From assembly GCA_030035585.1 (NCBI GenBank), contig CM057477.1, positions 57,083,447 to 57,147,446 on the forward strand: a stretch of DNA of 64,000 nucleotides. The letters run 5' to 3'. The DNA is from Dugong dugon. Its lineage: Eukaryota; Chordata; Mammalia; Sirenia; Dugongidae. The notes below the pieces were generated by a model. That model did not search any database. It was not told the DNA's origin and was given only the letters and a program-made list of their open reading frames with translations. Position 1 is the stretch's first letter. Each line of letters begins with the position of its first letter. Of this stretch, positions 21,774 through 34,277 are shown one piece after another. The position numbers and the translations under genes were made by a program.

Positions 21774-21984
21774 CTTTGGGTGGCACAAATGGCTAAATTC
21801 TTGGTTACTAACCAAAAGATTGGTGACTCAAATCCACCCAGAGACTCCTCAGAAGAAAGATCTGGCTATCCACTTCAGAAAAATCACAGCCATTGAAAAC
21901 CGTATAGAGCACAATTCTACTCTGAAACATATGGTTGCCATGAGTTAGAAACAACTCAACAGCAACTAGTTTGGTTTTTGGTTT
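21774..21984 (+). mobile_element. AfroSINE-like SINE, second of a tandem pair
   Basis: 'ctttgggtggcacaaatgg' head, 'gattggtgactcaaatcc', 'gaagaaagatctggc', 'gccatgagttagaaacaac', 'ctagtttggtttttgg'. It belongs to the 'ccctgggtggt' variant. Flanked by a 32-bp direct repeat with one mismatch, at 21742-21773 and 21985-22016. This repeat includes the target copy of the preceding SINE. Confidence 0.9.
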
Positions 21985-22016
21985 TATGGCATTCTTTTGT
22001 GATTATATCTACTTCT

Positions 22017-22388
22017 TACTTATCGACTATCTTGTTATCTGACATTTTGTATTTATGACGATAGTAAAAAATCTACTATTTGATTATTTTTCACATTAAC
22101 AATGTATGTCTGGCTGTAATGAATGCTGAGGTGTGAGGCGAGAGTAACATTGTCTGTGATGGTTAAGATTATGTGTCAAGTTGGCTGGGCCATGATTCTC
22201 AGTGGTTTGGCAGTTATATAATGATGTAATCATCCTCCCTTTTGTGGTCTGATGTGCTCATCCTCCATTTTCGTATAACGTTGAGCTTCGCATAATGACC
22301 TGGTCTTTGGAATCTAACCATGTGGATAAGTGAGGAGTGGTGTATAAATATTCAAAATGGTGCCTTACAGAAGGAAAAAGTAAATGTT
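22017..22388. other. Unclassified non-coding stretch
   Basis: Contains 'tggttaagattatgtgtcaa' then 'gttggctgggccatg', resembling an old LTR/DNA repeat type, but this is not certain. No gene. Confidence 0.35.
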
Positions 22389-22400
22389 AAATTCTGTTTT

Positions 22401-23665
22401 CAGGGAAGAGGCCCCAAATAAGTGAAGCATTATTCAAGAAGAAGAACAAAGGGGGAGGCCTCACACTACCTGATTTTAGAAACTATTATACTGCCACGGT
22501 AGTCAAAACAGCCTGGTACTGGTACAACAATAGATACATAGACCAATGGAAAAGAATTGAGAATCCAGACATAAATTCATCCACTACGGGCAGCTGGTAT
22601 TTGACAGAGGCCCAAAGTCCATTACTTGGGGAAAAGACAGTCTCTTTAACAAATGGTGCTGGCATAGCTGGATATCCATCTGCAAAAAACTGAAACAAGA
22701 CCTATATTTCACACCATGCACAAAAACTAACTCAAAATGGATCAAAGAACTAAATATAAAATCTAAAACAAGAAAGATCATAGCAGAAAAAAATAGGGAC
22801 AACACTAGGAACCCTAATATATGGCATAAACAGAATATAAACAATAAGTAACAATGCACAAACACCAGAAGAGAAACTAGATAACTGGGAGCTCCTAAAA
22901 ATCAAACACTTATGCTAACAAAAGACTTCACCAAAAGAGTAAAAAGATAACCTACAGACTGGGAAAAAATTTTTGGTTATGATAAATCAGATCAGTTTCT
23001 AATCTCTAAAATCTGTAAGAGACTGCAAAACCACAACAAAAAAAAGACAAACAAGGCAATTAAAAAATGGGTAAAGGATATGAACAGGCACTTCACCAAA
23101 GAAGACATTCAGGCAGCTAACAGACACATGAGGAAATGCTCACATTCATTAGCCATTAGAGAAATGCAAATCAAAACTACAATAAGATACCATCTCACCC
23201 CAACATTGCTAGCATTAATCCAAAAAACACAAAATAATAAATGATGGAGAGGTAATGGAGAGACTGGAACACTTATACACTGTTGGTGGGAATGTAAAAT
23301 GGTACAACAACTTTGGAAATCAATTTGGTGCTTCCTTAAAAAGCTAGAAGTATCATATGATCCAGATATCCTGCTCCTTAGAATATATCCTAGAGAAATA
23401 AGAGCCATCACACGATTAGATGGATGCACACCCATTAGATAGATTGCAGCACCCTTCACAATAGCAAAAAGATGGAAACAACCTAGATGCCCATCAATGC
23501 ACTAATAGATAAACAAATTATGGTATACTCACACAATAGAATACTACTCAACAATAAAGAACAATGAAGAATCCATGAAACATAACAAGGAATCTGGAAG
23601 ACATTATGCTGAGTGAATTTAGTCAGTCACAAAAGGACAAATATTATATAAGACCACTATTGTAA
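22401..23665 (+). pseudogene. L1-C ORF2 C-terminal remnant
   Basis: C-terminal third of L1 ORF2, collinear with L1-A (47830-49100): tryptophan-rich 'TAWYWYNN' equivalents near 22510, the '[18 protein letters not shown]' stretch near 22640, and the 'AALFTIAK' equivalent near 23447. Several stops and frameshifts. No RT catalytic box is included because of 5' truncation. Confidence 0.85.
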
Positions 23666-24657
23666 GAACTCAAGAAAAGGTTCAAACACAGGAGAAAACA
23701 TTCTTTGATGGTTACGAAGGTGGGGAGGGAGGGAGAGGGTTATTCACTAACTAAATAGTGGATAAGAATTAACTTACGTGAAGGGAAGGACAGCACACAC
23801 TACAGGGGAGTTCAGCACACCTGTACTAAACCAAAGCTAAGAAGTTTCCTGAATACAACCAAACACTTCGAGGGCAAAGTAACAGTGGTGAGGGTCTGGG
23901 GACCATGCTTTCAGGGGACATGTAGGTCAATTGGCATAACAAAGTTTATTAAGACAACGTTCTGCATCCTACTTTGGTGAGTGGTGTCTGGGGTCTTAAA
24001 AGCTTCCAAGCAGCCATCTAAGAGGCATCAGTTGGTCCCAACCACCTGGAGTAAAGGAGAATGAAGAACACCAAAGACTCAAGGAAAGTATCAGCCCAAG
24101 AGACAGAAAGGGCCACATAAACCAGAGACTTCATCAGCCTGAGACCAGAAGAGCTAGATGGTGCCCTGCTACCACCAATGACCACCCTGACAGGGAACAC
24201 AACAGAGACTCCTTGATGGAGCAGGAGAAAAGTGGGGTGGAGAACTCAAATTCTAGTTAAAAGACCAGACTTAATAGTCTGACTGAGACTGGAGGAACCC
24301 CAGAAAGCATGGCCCCCAGACTCTCTGTAAACCCAGAACTAAAACCATTCCTGAGGCCAACTTTTCAGACAAAGATTAACTGGACTATGGGACATAAAAT
24401 GGTACTTGTGAAGAGCGTGCCTCTTAGCTCAAGTAGATATACAAGACTAAATGGGCAGCTCCTGTCTGGAGGTGAGATGAGAAGGCAGACAGGGTCAGGA
24501 GCTGGTTGAATGGACATGGGAAATCAGGGGTGGAAAGTAGGGGTGTGCTGTTACAGTATAGGGAGAGCAATTAGGTCATATAACAATGTATGCATAAATT
24601 TTTGTATGAGAGACTAACTTGAACTGTAACCTTTCACTTAAAGTTCAACAACAACAA
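22401..24657 (+). mobile_element. L1-C: 5'-truncated L1 with perfect TSD
   Basis: Begins inside ORF2 at the point equivalent to about 18600 of L1-B ('gaagcattattcaagaag') and runs through the ORF2 C-terminus and 3'UTR to an 'acaacaacaaaaa' tail. The perfect 12-bp duplication aaattctgtttt lies at 22389-22400 and 24658-24669. Its 3'UTR differs from L1-A/B in the last ~400 bp, so it belongs to another subfamily. Confidence 0.92.
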
Positions 24658-24669
24658 AAATTCTGTTTT

Positions 24670-25060
24670 TAAAACAGATCATGATCACATTTGCAAAAAT
24701 TAATTTTTAACCGGAATTATTTTTTAAAAATAGAATTTTAACTATTGAAGAAGAGCTAAAAGGAACCTTAAAGGTCATATGTTAAAACCATCTTAAATGT
24801 ATTCCTATTCATTTTGTCCTCAAAACTCTACATCTTAGGCCCAGAGGAAGAGGAGTGGACCAGGTGACATTTATCCTAACCTCAGTTTATGAGAGTTTAG
24901 AGCCCCTTCCCTCCAAGTTACCCTTTTCTGTATTTAAGGATTAAGTTAATAAAATACCTAATAATTACATTTTTCTCTGTCTTCCGTCTAAGTCCTTGCC
25001 ACTTTGTGAATTCATTTTGCTCTTGTTTTTCTCCTTGGAGACAGAGAACAGCTGGTTGTC
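24670..25060. other. Unclassified stretch, possibly MIR3/L3-like
   Basis: 'gaaccttaaaggtcatatg' and 'ttaggcccagaggaagagg' resemble the start of MIR3/L3-type repeats. Weak. Confidence 0.3.
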
Positions 25061-25190
25061 ATCTTCTAAATACTGTAACAATCCCTCATATACTTGAAAA
25101 TAGTAATTAAGTCATCCTTCTCTTTTTGAGAAATTCAAATTCCTTTTTAACACAAATTATCAAAAAATTGCCACAGCCTTGGACATGAAA
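25060..25190. mobile_element. L3 (CR1-clade) LINE fossil (probable)
   Basis: 'caatccctcatatacttgaa' then 'aatagtaattaagtcatcc' resembles the CR1/L3 3' block 'catgtatttgaagacagctat'. Heavily diverged. Confidence 0.35.
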
Positions 25191-25520
25191 ATGTTATTAT
25201 ACACATTTTCTCTGTAAACTCTACTTGTTATGTAAATACATTTTCTCTAGAAGTAAAAGAAGAAACACATCACCTTGAGGAATCTGAGTTCCTGCTGCGT
25301 GGCCTTATCCTTCTTACAACATAGTATCACCAGTGAACTCAGGTTTTCCATTAACCTCCCACAAACGCTCCGCAGCTCTCGGTTAAACTTGTGCGACTCT
25401 TATTTCCCAGTCACCTTTCACTCTCTGCCTCCACCCCCTCACGTGCTAAAACTAGAAAGCATCAGGAGGAACAGGCTCTTTAGGAGCCCCGACAAGAGTG
25501 CTGCTCCAAATATCAGTTAA
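25191..25520. other. Unclassified stretch
   Basis: An 81-codon frame at 25275-25520 has no recognisable domain. No repeat recognised. Confidence 0.35.
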
Positions 25521-25522
25521 AA

Positions 25523-25722
25523 ACCGGGTGCTGTCAAGTTGACTCTGACTCATGGTGACCCCATGTGTGTCAGAGTAAAACTGTGCTCCGTATGGTTTGC
25601 AACAGCTGATTTTTGAGAAGTAGCTCACCACGCCTTCCAAGGTGCCACTGGGTAGACTCGAACCGTTAATCTTTCAGGTAGCAGGGGAGTGCGTCAACTA
25701 TTTGCACCACTCAGGGACTCCA
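25523..25722 (-). mobile_element. AfroSINE-like SINE
   Basis: Antisense: 'gtgctgtcaagttgactc', 'tgaccccatgtgtgtcag', 'aaaactgtgctccgtatgg', 'gattttt', 'gaccactcagggactcc' type head complement at the right end. Confidence 0.85.
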
Positions 25723-25861
25723 AATAAAACTTAGGTTACCCGAACCAAATGCACCAACAGCAGGGTTAGTTTTCTCCATAGGCTATTAGTATGGGAATAG
25801 AATTCAAAATAAAGAGTTTTCTTTTTTGACATATTTGTATAAAATATAGCACTCATTGCAC

Positions 25862-26020
25862 TGTGATGTGGAAGAAAAAAATCACATTTACTGGCTGTGT
25901 GACCTCAGGCAAAATATTTAAGCTCAAGTTTTCCTCATCTGTAAAATGGGAACGATAATAACCCGTAGGGTTGTGTGAAAGAATGAATGAGATTGTAGAA
26001 GTTACTCGCCACAATGCCTG
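25862..26020 (+). mobile_element. MIR SINE
   Basis: 'tactggctgtgtgacctcag', 'tttcctcatctgtaaaatgg', 'gataataacccgtagggttg', 'ccacaatgcctgacg' follow the MIR core order. Confidence 0.8.
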
Positions 26021-26185
26021 ACGAAACTTCCTTCTTCAGTTTCAATGTGGCATTTTCATCCCTTGATATACTGTTCTTCATGAACAGGTAGTGGATTAAT
26101 AAATTAGTTCTCCTGGGTCACATATTTATTTGCATTCAAAGAGGAGCTTTCTGGAGTTTTAATGCAAAAAGGGGTGACTAATGAT

Positions 26186-26502
26186 AATGAACAAGTCTGT
26201 CTTGGAAGAAGTACAGCCAGAGTGTTCCTTGGAAGCAAGGATGGTGAAACTTCATTTCAAATACTTTGGACACGTCGTCAGGAGGGACCAGTCCCTACAG
26301 AAGGACATCATGCTTGGTAAGGTAGAGGGTCAGTGAAAAAGAGGAAGACCCTCAAAGAGATGGATTGACACAGTGGCTGCAACAATGGGCTTAAATATAG
26401 CAATGATTGTGAGGATTACAAAGGACCAGGCAGTGCTTCATTCTGTTGTACATAGGGTTGCTATGAGTCAGAACCAACTCACCAGCACCTAACAACAACA
26501 AG
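26186..26502 (+). mobile_element. RTE LINE 3' fragment
   Basis: 'caagtctgtcttggaagaag', 'cttggaagcaaggatggtg', 'catcatgcttggtaagg', 'agagatggattgacacag', 'ctcaccagcacctaacaac'. 5' truncated, with an intact 3' end. Confidence 0.88.
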
Positions 26503-29050
26503 GATAAGAATTTCAAGTACCAAGTCAAACTTCAGGGCAATGTTTTGAGGTGAGGATATTTCACGAATAGGGTGGTGACACAGATGCATGATCTCATCGC
26601 ATATATAAGGCATGCACATGTTTATTTGGAAACAAATATCCTCAATCCCAGTGATCCGAGTAGTTTATAATGAGATTTTCCCAGGAAAAACAAAAACCAT
26701 ATATTTTACATTGTATTATTTCACACTGATAAAGAGGATAACCCTAATCTTGGAAAGATTTGACGTGCCAATTTATCCACAATAGACATCTGGAATATTA
26801 ATGCACCAACCTTTTACTTCAGTTTGCTGTGAATAAAGTAAGATAATTACTTTGCATGAGGATAGAATATTTCAAGTGTGGAAAAGTTGAAAATCTTTTT
26901 CTAAAAGAATATGACTACAATTTAACTATTCATATCCTGTCTGTCTCTGTCTCTCTCTCTCTTCCTCTCTCTTGCTATACAGCCTGAAAATCAGTTTAAA
27001 AAGTTGAACAAAGATTCACCCTCCATGAAGATTTTAATAAATAATTGTTCAAGAAGTTTTGACTATCGGCTTACCTGAAGTTAATGGGCTGGACCAAATG
27101 ACTATTTGAGTTTGATGATTCCACAATTTACCTGTTTTCTATTGTCCATGGACAGTGATTGATGATCTGTCTAGTAATTAAGTTCATTTAAATCTAGGGG
27201 TTGTAGACAAGAGAAGGGAGGAAAAATGTACCATGTAGGAAACAGTTATCATTTCTGGTGGTAGGAGAGAGCAAAATTAATTTTCTAAGCAGGCAAGCTA
27301 AATAGCTCAATCAGCTACCAGATGAAATACTTCCTTACCTAATATAAGCTCCTTAAATGTCAACCGATAAAAGTCATCATTTAGATACCTAGAAAATTTA
27401 TCTTTTCTGTGTTTAGAATAATGTTACCTGACTACGTATATACCCAGAATTTTGTGTGCAGATGTGTGTGTGTGAGTGTGTGAAGTTTGTGAGGTGGAGG
27501 TATGTGAAAGGATTCAGAATTATAGTATTTACGTGTATTTAAAGCTACTTCTGCTAGTCACTAAACAACAGTGTTAGCCTGCTCCATCCATGGAGACTCA
27601 TTTTATAAGGTGATTCATTCTCACCCACAGACACTTTCCATTTTTGAAAAAAAAAAAAACACTGGTGATGTTTAAACAAGTTGTGTTCCATTTACAAAAT
27701 GTTCTACCTCAAAATGGCCACTGTGGGCCATCAACCTAACAGTGAACTCTTACAACAACGAGAGACCAAAGGATACAAAAAAGCTGATGTGAACGCGTGA
27801 AAGAGGAGCATTTCCCCTAAGTATTTCCATAGCATTTTACCACTGTCATAGAGAACCCTTATCCCATTGCAAAAATAAAATAAAACGATATAATTTGTTA
27901 TCTGATTAAAGTTTAATACAGTGTTTTCCAAGGGTTGTGAAATTTTCCTCTAGAAAAAATCTGAGTCCCTTACCTCCATTAACTCCTTGACATTCCCAGA
28001 ACTGTATGGAGAGGCAGATGATTACTGGGAGCCCATTTGTTAACTAGCCAATACAGGCTAGACAGAAGACAGTTATGATTTCAGAGGGTCAGACTCTTTG
28101 GTCAGCAAAGGTTCGTAAAGAACAGCAGCAAAACTGCCAGAATAACTTCTACCCCATACTCTCCTCTAGGTGGCAATTTGACCATTTCTTTCTTTGGCCA
28201 GCTGTTCTGTTAATATTGATTAAACACTCTACTTCTCCTCTATCCTTCCCTCTGCCATCCAATCCCTCTTCTGTCTGGCTTCTACTATTTATTGATTTGT
28301 AAATATTACATGCAATTTAGTTGTGATTTCAAAGGTCACAATAGCAGGAAAAATTGTCTCCAGGACTTTCAAAGCTTTCCTCTATGACTTGTTTTTAAAA
28401 ATTCATTTTTTGATTGAATGTTCTCACTCAATCAGCATGTCTTTCTTTCCTAGTCCTCTATTCTTCTGGGTATTGCTTGCTATCAATAGGATTTTTTTTC
28501 TACCTATATATGAGTCCTCAATTTCTACTTTTATTTTTATCCTGTCATTTTTTCCTTACTAAATATATCCATTGGTGTATTAGTGAAGCATCTGTTGTGT
28601 ACCTGAACTGAATCCTTCAGAATTATAAATATATATTTCATTCATATTTTATTTCATCCCATAAACTCTTAAAACATATCAGAGGCCAGTGGAGATGGAA
28701 GACACAGGCTTATTTACCTTGTAAACAAGACACAGACTGACTTGAGAAAGAATTTCATGAAGAACCTCTATGCATGCACATCAGCCATTGTCCGCATACC
28801 ATCACTCCCTGCAGCATACAGCATTCCCTCATGAAAGTGCTCCAATGACATGTTTACCAACACTCATCTCAAGAGAAAAGGAAGGAGAAGGAAAAGAGAA
28901 GGTCTTCAGTCACTATTTGTCAGGATAGTGCTGGAGCAGATTGACAGTAGCAGACACAGACTAAGGAAGAGAAGAAATTATGAACTTAATTCAGTGTTCA
29001 TTTCTTGTTGGAGGAACGTTATTATTATGGGTCATGTACCCAGCTGAATG
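26503..29050. other. Mostly unique non-coding DNA
   Basis: No gene. Holds a (TC)n tract (about 26937-26972), a (TG)n tract (about 27463-27482) and an A12 run near 27648. Open frames such as 28323-28562 and 28414-28611 are T-rich and overlap each other, with no domain. Confidence 0.45.
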
Positions 29051-29052
29051 GT

Positions 29053-29254
29053 TAAACCAGTTGTTGTTGAGTTGTTCCTGATACATGGCAACCCATGCGT
29101 GTCAGAATAGACCTCTGCTCCTAGAGTTTTCATGACTGTGACCTTTTGGAAGCAGGTCACCAGACCTTTCATCTGAGGTGCATCTGGGTGGACTTGAACC
29201 TCCAACCTTTTGGTTAGCAACCAAAAGGTATTAACCATTTGTAACACTCTGAGA
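29053..29254 (-). mobile_element. AfroSINE-like SINE
   Basis: Antisense: 'accagttgttgttgagttg', 'gtgtcagaatagacctctgc', 'ttttggaagcaggtcacc', 'tggacttgaacctccaac', 'gtaacactctgagag'. Confidence 0.85.
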
Positions 29255-31435
29255 GATAAAATGGCTAGCTCCCTTAAAGAGACAGTACATGTGTACAAAG
29301 AGTCAAGAGAAGAAAAAGTACATAGGATCAGTCAGCAATTTGCTCTGGAAATGGCCAGTATAAAGATAAGGGTGAATATGAATCTTGCTAAGCAAGTAAA
29401 GGAGAAAGAAGAAAACAAAGAATAAAATTTAGTCAAAAAAGTAAAGTCAGGTGAAGGTATAAAGTTGAATCAGGTAAAATGGATAAATACAGGAAATTGT
29501 AAAGAACACATATTGTTAATAAGGAGAAGAAAATTAAAAATCTATAACCATCTTACTCATATACTTATGTATACACACATACATATCTGTGTATGTGTGT
29601 ATGTGGATATGGAGGGGAGGATAAGAATACAGAGTATTCTTCCTTATTCTCTATGATTCAGGTCAGTGCTTCCATATATTTTGTGGAATTTATACATCCA
29701 GGCTACAAGTCAACTCAGATTCATAGCTTGATAGAATAGTACAAGATTCCTGCCAAAATGTGACATCGATTTACTTTTATATTTCTTGATGATCAATCTT
29801 GCAAAACGCATGCATACATAAGGAAAAGAAGTAAATGAGGACATACTGAACAAATCCACCATGACTTTATCATTATGCCCACAACTAGGTTAAGTATAGT
29901 GTACGAAAATCTCATTCCATGAAGTGTGTGTCTGATACAGCATAGCCCCTTCAAATCCACAAACCTGGATTTTTCTAAGCAACGTTTTTCACAAAGAGCT
30001 TTAATTTCTGCAAGAGTTAAATCAATCAAAATGCTAAACTTGGAACAAAATGATGTACTGTTACAAAAATAAAAGGATAATTAGGTATACTATTCTTGAA
30101 CACTTAGACCTGTTCACTACTCGCAGGCATTGTTTTTTTTCCAAATAAAAATTCAGACTGAATTGATTGTTGTAAAATAAATACACAATCAAGCACATAA
30201 CATTTTATAATTCTGAAACAAGCACATAATATAAACCATTTCAAAGATGCCTAATCCAAGGAAACTGTCAACGGGAAGTAGATTTGTGAATTAGCAAACG
30301 TGACCATCTGGCAGTCAACAGCTCCGGGTTCCAGTGTCTGAATGCACACTTTAGAATGAGTGAAAAGCACACAGGAAATTAAATATATTCACTATATGAA
30401 AAATTAAGCAGGTGGAGGAACAGAGAAGGAGAATGAGTGAACTGTCTATGGGGAGTAGGAAAGCAGGGAAAGGGGAGGAGGAGCAAGAGAAGGAAATGAA
30501 AAATACTTGACGACTCGGAAAATCTATCTTCTTTGTTCAACATCTCCTATTGATCACCATCAGTATTGGCAAGCAGCTTGAAGCTGTGATCCTGAATTGA
30601 TATTTAATTAAAATCTGGTTCTATTTTAATAATATGGTAAATACATCACATTTCTGTATGTAAATAACATCAGCAGATGAAGGATAAAAGACAAATCAAA
30701 ACTAAGTACTAGGAAGTTTACCGAGAAGGCAAGGAGTATATCATGCAGAGAAAAACAATAATTAAACTCTGCTTCCAATTCATTGTTATCGTGGCATTTA
30801 TTAACATTCCACTCTAGCCTAAAAGTTATTTTCTTTCTGTCTTATTTGTCTTGCCAAAGAGGAAAATAAACCCAAACAACATTTTAATCTTTTTTTTTTT
30901 TTCCCCCTATAAAATCAGAGCCAAGTTTTGCCCTAAACAACCCACTCTGGCTTCTCAATGGGCTAGATTCTTTCTTGATCATTATTATTAACTCTCTTTG
31001 AGTAAAATTCTTAGCAAATTCTGACTGGTGTTTACACAAAAATACCAAGTAACATGTGAGTTACCCAAGGAAAGATTTGGCATTAAATGAGAGATTCCAC
31101 TAGTCAACCCAGCCAATTTCTTTGAAAATTGCCCTAGTTTCCAAGCATCCTAACAGATGCCCACATAGGTGTGTTCTATTTCATAGGTGTGTTCAATTTC
31201 CCTAAGAGCCATTGCCATGCATATATGTTCATACTTATAAATTTGTGTATGTCCATGTATAAATGAGAACATATTTAGAAGTTGCTTTGTAATTTGTAAA
31301 GTGCTTCCAAATACAAAATAATTTTATAATCATAAAGGCTATTCAATGTCATAAATCTTTGTACATCACAGAAGAAGTGGGCTCCATTATGGTTACCTAG
31401 AAGCCTGGAATAGTCACAGCTAGAACAAAATTTTC
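29255..31435. other. Mostly unique AT-rich non-coding DNA
   Basis: No gene or recognised repeat. (AC/TG)-rich stretch near 29570-29605 and a T14 run near 30890. Short open frames lack domains. Confidence 0.4.
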
Positions 31436-31446
31436 GGCTCACCAAG

Positions 31447-31820
31447 TTGCTGTTGTTAGTTGCCATTGAGTCAGTTATTCTGGCTCACAGCAACCCTGTA
31501 TTGTCCAGCCCTACACCATCTTCACGGTAGTTACGTGAGTCCATTGTTGTAGCTATTGTGTTTTTGAACGTCTTCCAACCTAGGGGGCTTATCTTCCAGC
31601 ACTGTATCAAACAGTGTTCTGAATCATAAGGTTTTCATTGGCTGATTTTTGGAAGTAGATCATCAGGCCTTTCTTCCTAGTCTGTGTTAGTCTGGAAGCT
31701 CTGCTGAAACCTGTCCACCATGGATAACCCTACTGGTATTTGAAATATCAGAGGCATAGCTCCCAGTATCACAGCAACATGTAAGCCACCACCGTTGGAC
31801 AAACTGACAGACAGGTGGTG
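31447..31820 (-). mobile_element. Short non-autonomous RTE-derived element with TSD
   Basis: Antisense relative of 14476-14851. The RTE-tail complement ('gttgctgttgttagttgcc', 'caccatcttcacggtag') is on the left. The RTE-head complement ('tgaaacctgtccaccatgg', 'atcacagcaacatgtaagcc', 'gacagacaggtggtg') is on the right. A perfect 11-bp direct repeat ggctcaccaag at 31436-31446 and 31821-31831 fixes both ends and gives a 374-bp element. Confidence 0.88.
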
Positions 31821-31831
31821 GGCTCACCAAG

Positions 31832-33305
31832 CAGGGAAGATTTATTAAGACCACAGATTTTCTTCCTCTCCCAGTGATTAGAAGAAGTTCTGATCTCATG
31901 AAATAGAATAGTTGAAATGAAATTTCTTCTTCCCATTGACACCTGGTGTTCTGGTTCAAGAGTGAGAAAATGGTAGGCAAATGGAAACAGAAAATGACTA
32001 GCTACTTACAGAATTAGGATTGAAAGGCCCAGTTGGAAATGCCTTCAAATCAAGTCAGGAAAGAAGATGATATGTAAGTCTCATGGGAGCACAGCCACAT
32101 CTATCTATATCCACCTGTCCCTCACCTCACCTGAGATTCCCATCAGATGGAGCAAAGACTTCAGAGAAGCCTCGGTGAGTTTGCGGAAAGGGGGGAGGAA
32201 GACAACCATTCGTTCCTTTTCAGACTCTCATCCTTCCAGGAACAAAAGGGTCTAATGCACTCTATGTATCATTGTTGTGTTCTAAAATAAACCCATGACT
32301 TGCCCCAGGTGATTTCTGAAGTGAGAAGAATCACCTGTATCATTTGCATACATCTTAGAGATGTGTGCAGCCAAGTGCCTGCACAGGTGAGAACAAGAGG
32401 AGGGACTCATTAGGCTTAGTCATTCTATTCTTGAACTGGCCAAATACTCAGTTAAAAAGAATATCAAAAGGGCCAAAAGAGGAGATTTTCTTTTCTCCAA
32501 GACTAGCAGAATGAAAGTAAAGCCAAGCCTAGAACTCCTCAGCAGTTAAACATCCTCTAATTTTTGAACAGAAGGAGATGTACCGAAGCCAGAAACATTA
32601 AACAGAATAAATGCAAAGATTTGAGAAAAGGATGTGATTTGGCTACATTATTATTTCTGCTTTTCTCCACTTCCAACCCACTTTAATTCAAGCAGCTCAC
32701 ATCTGGTGCTTTATAGAAAGTCAAGAGGAAAACCTCACTGAACCAATGCTGAGCAGCTCCACACTGGGAACCAGTCCAGGCCCCCATGGAAGCAGAGAAA
32801 ATCACAGAGATCTACTTGCTAGTCTTCAGCTTCCTGAGTCCAGGGTATGTACCTCAAGTAACTTCCTTTTAGTTAGAGGGAATACATAAATAAAAGATAA
32901 TAGTTAAGCTATAGTCAGCCAGAAGGAAAAGCATATTGAACCCACTATATTAAAAAGCAATGACTTCATTGCTCTGCTTGATCTCTAGCTTGTTTATAAA
33001 CAGCAAATTAGAATGCTACTTTCTGCATTCTTTCAGAGTATCCCTTACTTTTGAATCAAAAGTTATTTGTAAAATAATAATAATTTTACAAGTCATTAAA
33101 CTTGGAAAGTTTTAATTACCGAGTTAGTGTTGAGATAGTCCATGTGCTGCTTAAGTCTGTAGGTCAAAACAAAATAAAACCACAAAGAAGCTTGGCCCAC
33201 TGCAGTCACTCAGACACCATCTGAACTATACTCTGGTGGACTGAGATGTCAGCCTGATCTCATCTCAGCGGCGTGGTGAGTAACTCCACTGGAAACGTAC
33301 TCACT
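31832..33305. other. Unique non-coding DNA with one weak first-exon candidate
   Basis: No repeat recognised. A short ATG frame followed by a donor-like GTATGT lies at 32786-32844 (see findings). Other frames lack features. Confidence 0.4.
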
Positions 33306-33307
33306 TC

Positions 33308-33420
33308 TGAATCTCATTCAAACAGTGATAATAATACCCCACTTGTAGGGTTCCTGTGAAGACTGTGATAACGTGGGAGTCAGCACAGTGCTGGCACAGG
33401 AGAGATGCTTAAAAAATCAG
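33308..33420 (+). mobile_element. MIR SINE fragment
   Basis: 'gataataataccccacttg', 'tagggttcctgtgaagac', 'agcacagtgctggcacagg' match the MIR 3' half. Confidence 0.7.
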
Positions 33421-34277
33421 TGGCCTTTTCTTTCCTTTGACACCATGGATCTCCCCTAAGGCTCATCGCTATCAGACTAACACAATAATTGAGGAAAAAG
33501 ACTGTTCCCAACAATGTTATAAAAATAAATCTGGGTGCATAATTTGAAAATCTATGCTGGAGCATGACCATCCCTCAGGAACTAAAAGGAGAATTCCTGC
33601 CCTTGGGAAATCCCATCTCTACTAATCAGGCATCCTGTCAACTTCTTGTGTTTCTCTGCCCAAGTTTTATTCCCATTTATAAATGAGTATTTCAAAGTGA
33701 TTTATTGAAGATCCTTAATTCTGAGTTCAATCTGAGCTAGTAAGATAGGCCCCAGAAATTTGTGAGGACTCCTGGGGTATTTCCCACTTTAGTCTGGCTT
33801 CTAGTCGAGATCCTTTTGTGAGAGAGTTCTCATTATTGTGTTCAATTCTCAGGGATCAGTCAGGGCTTCAGTTCTTATTGCCTGTATTCGCTTTAGAGGA
33901 GTTCTAAAATATGTTTGATTATTCTATGTTGTACGAAATTTAAAAAAAATATATACCACAGAATTTTTTTATTCTTGGGACATCAGTGTTGTATACACAT
34001 CTGGTCAGTCAGGGATGCCATAATGCTATTGTCTAAACAGGTCAGCTGCTCCCATTTCTTCACGCATGTCTGGATATATTTTGGGCAGTTATCAAAAGGG
34101 GATAGCAGATGCTTTGGTCAGAGGAATAGTCAAGACTTTAGATGGCAGAGAAGAAAATACAGATCAAACTAACTGCCTGGGCAGGAGGGTTGAAGAAGCA
34201 GTTAGACTAAGTGAGGCCTGTGTTGATTTGTACTAGTGGTGAGGAGTAAGGCAGCCATTGCAAGGCTTGATGAAGGG
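33421..34277. other. Unclassified non-coding DNA
   Basis: No gene or repeat recognised. The open frame at 33915-34172 has no domain. Confidence 0.4.
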
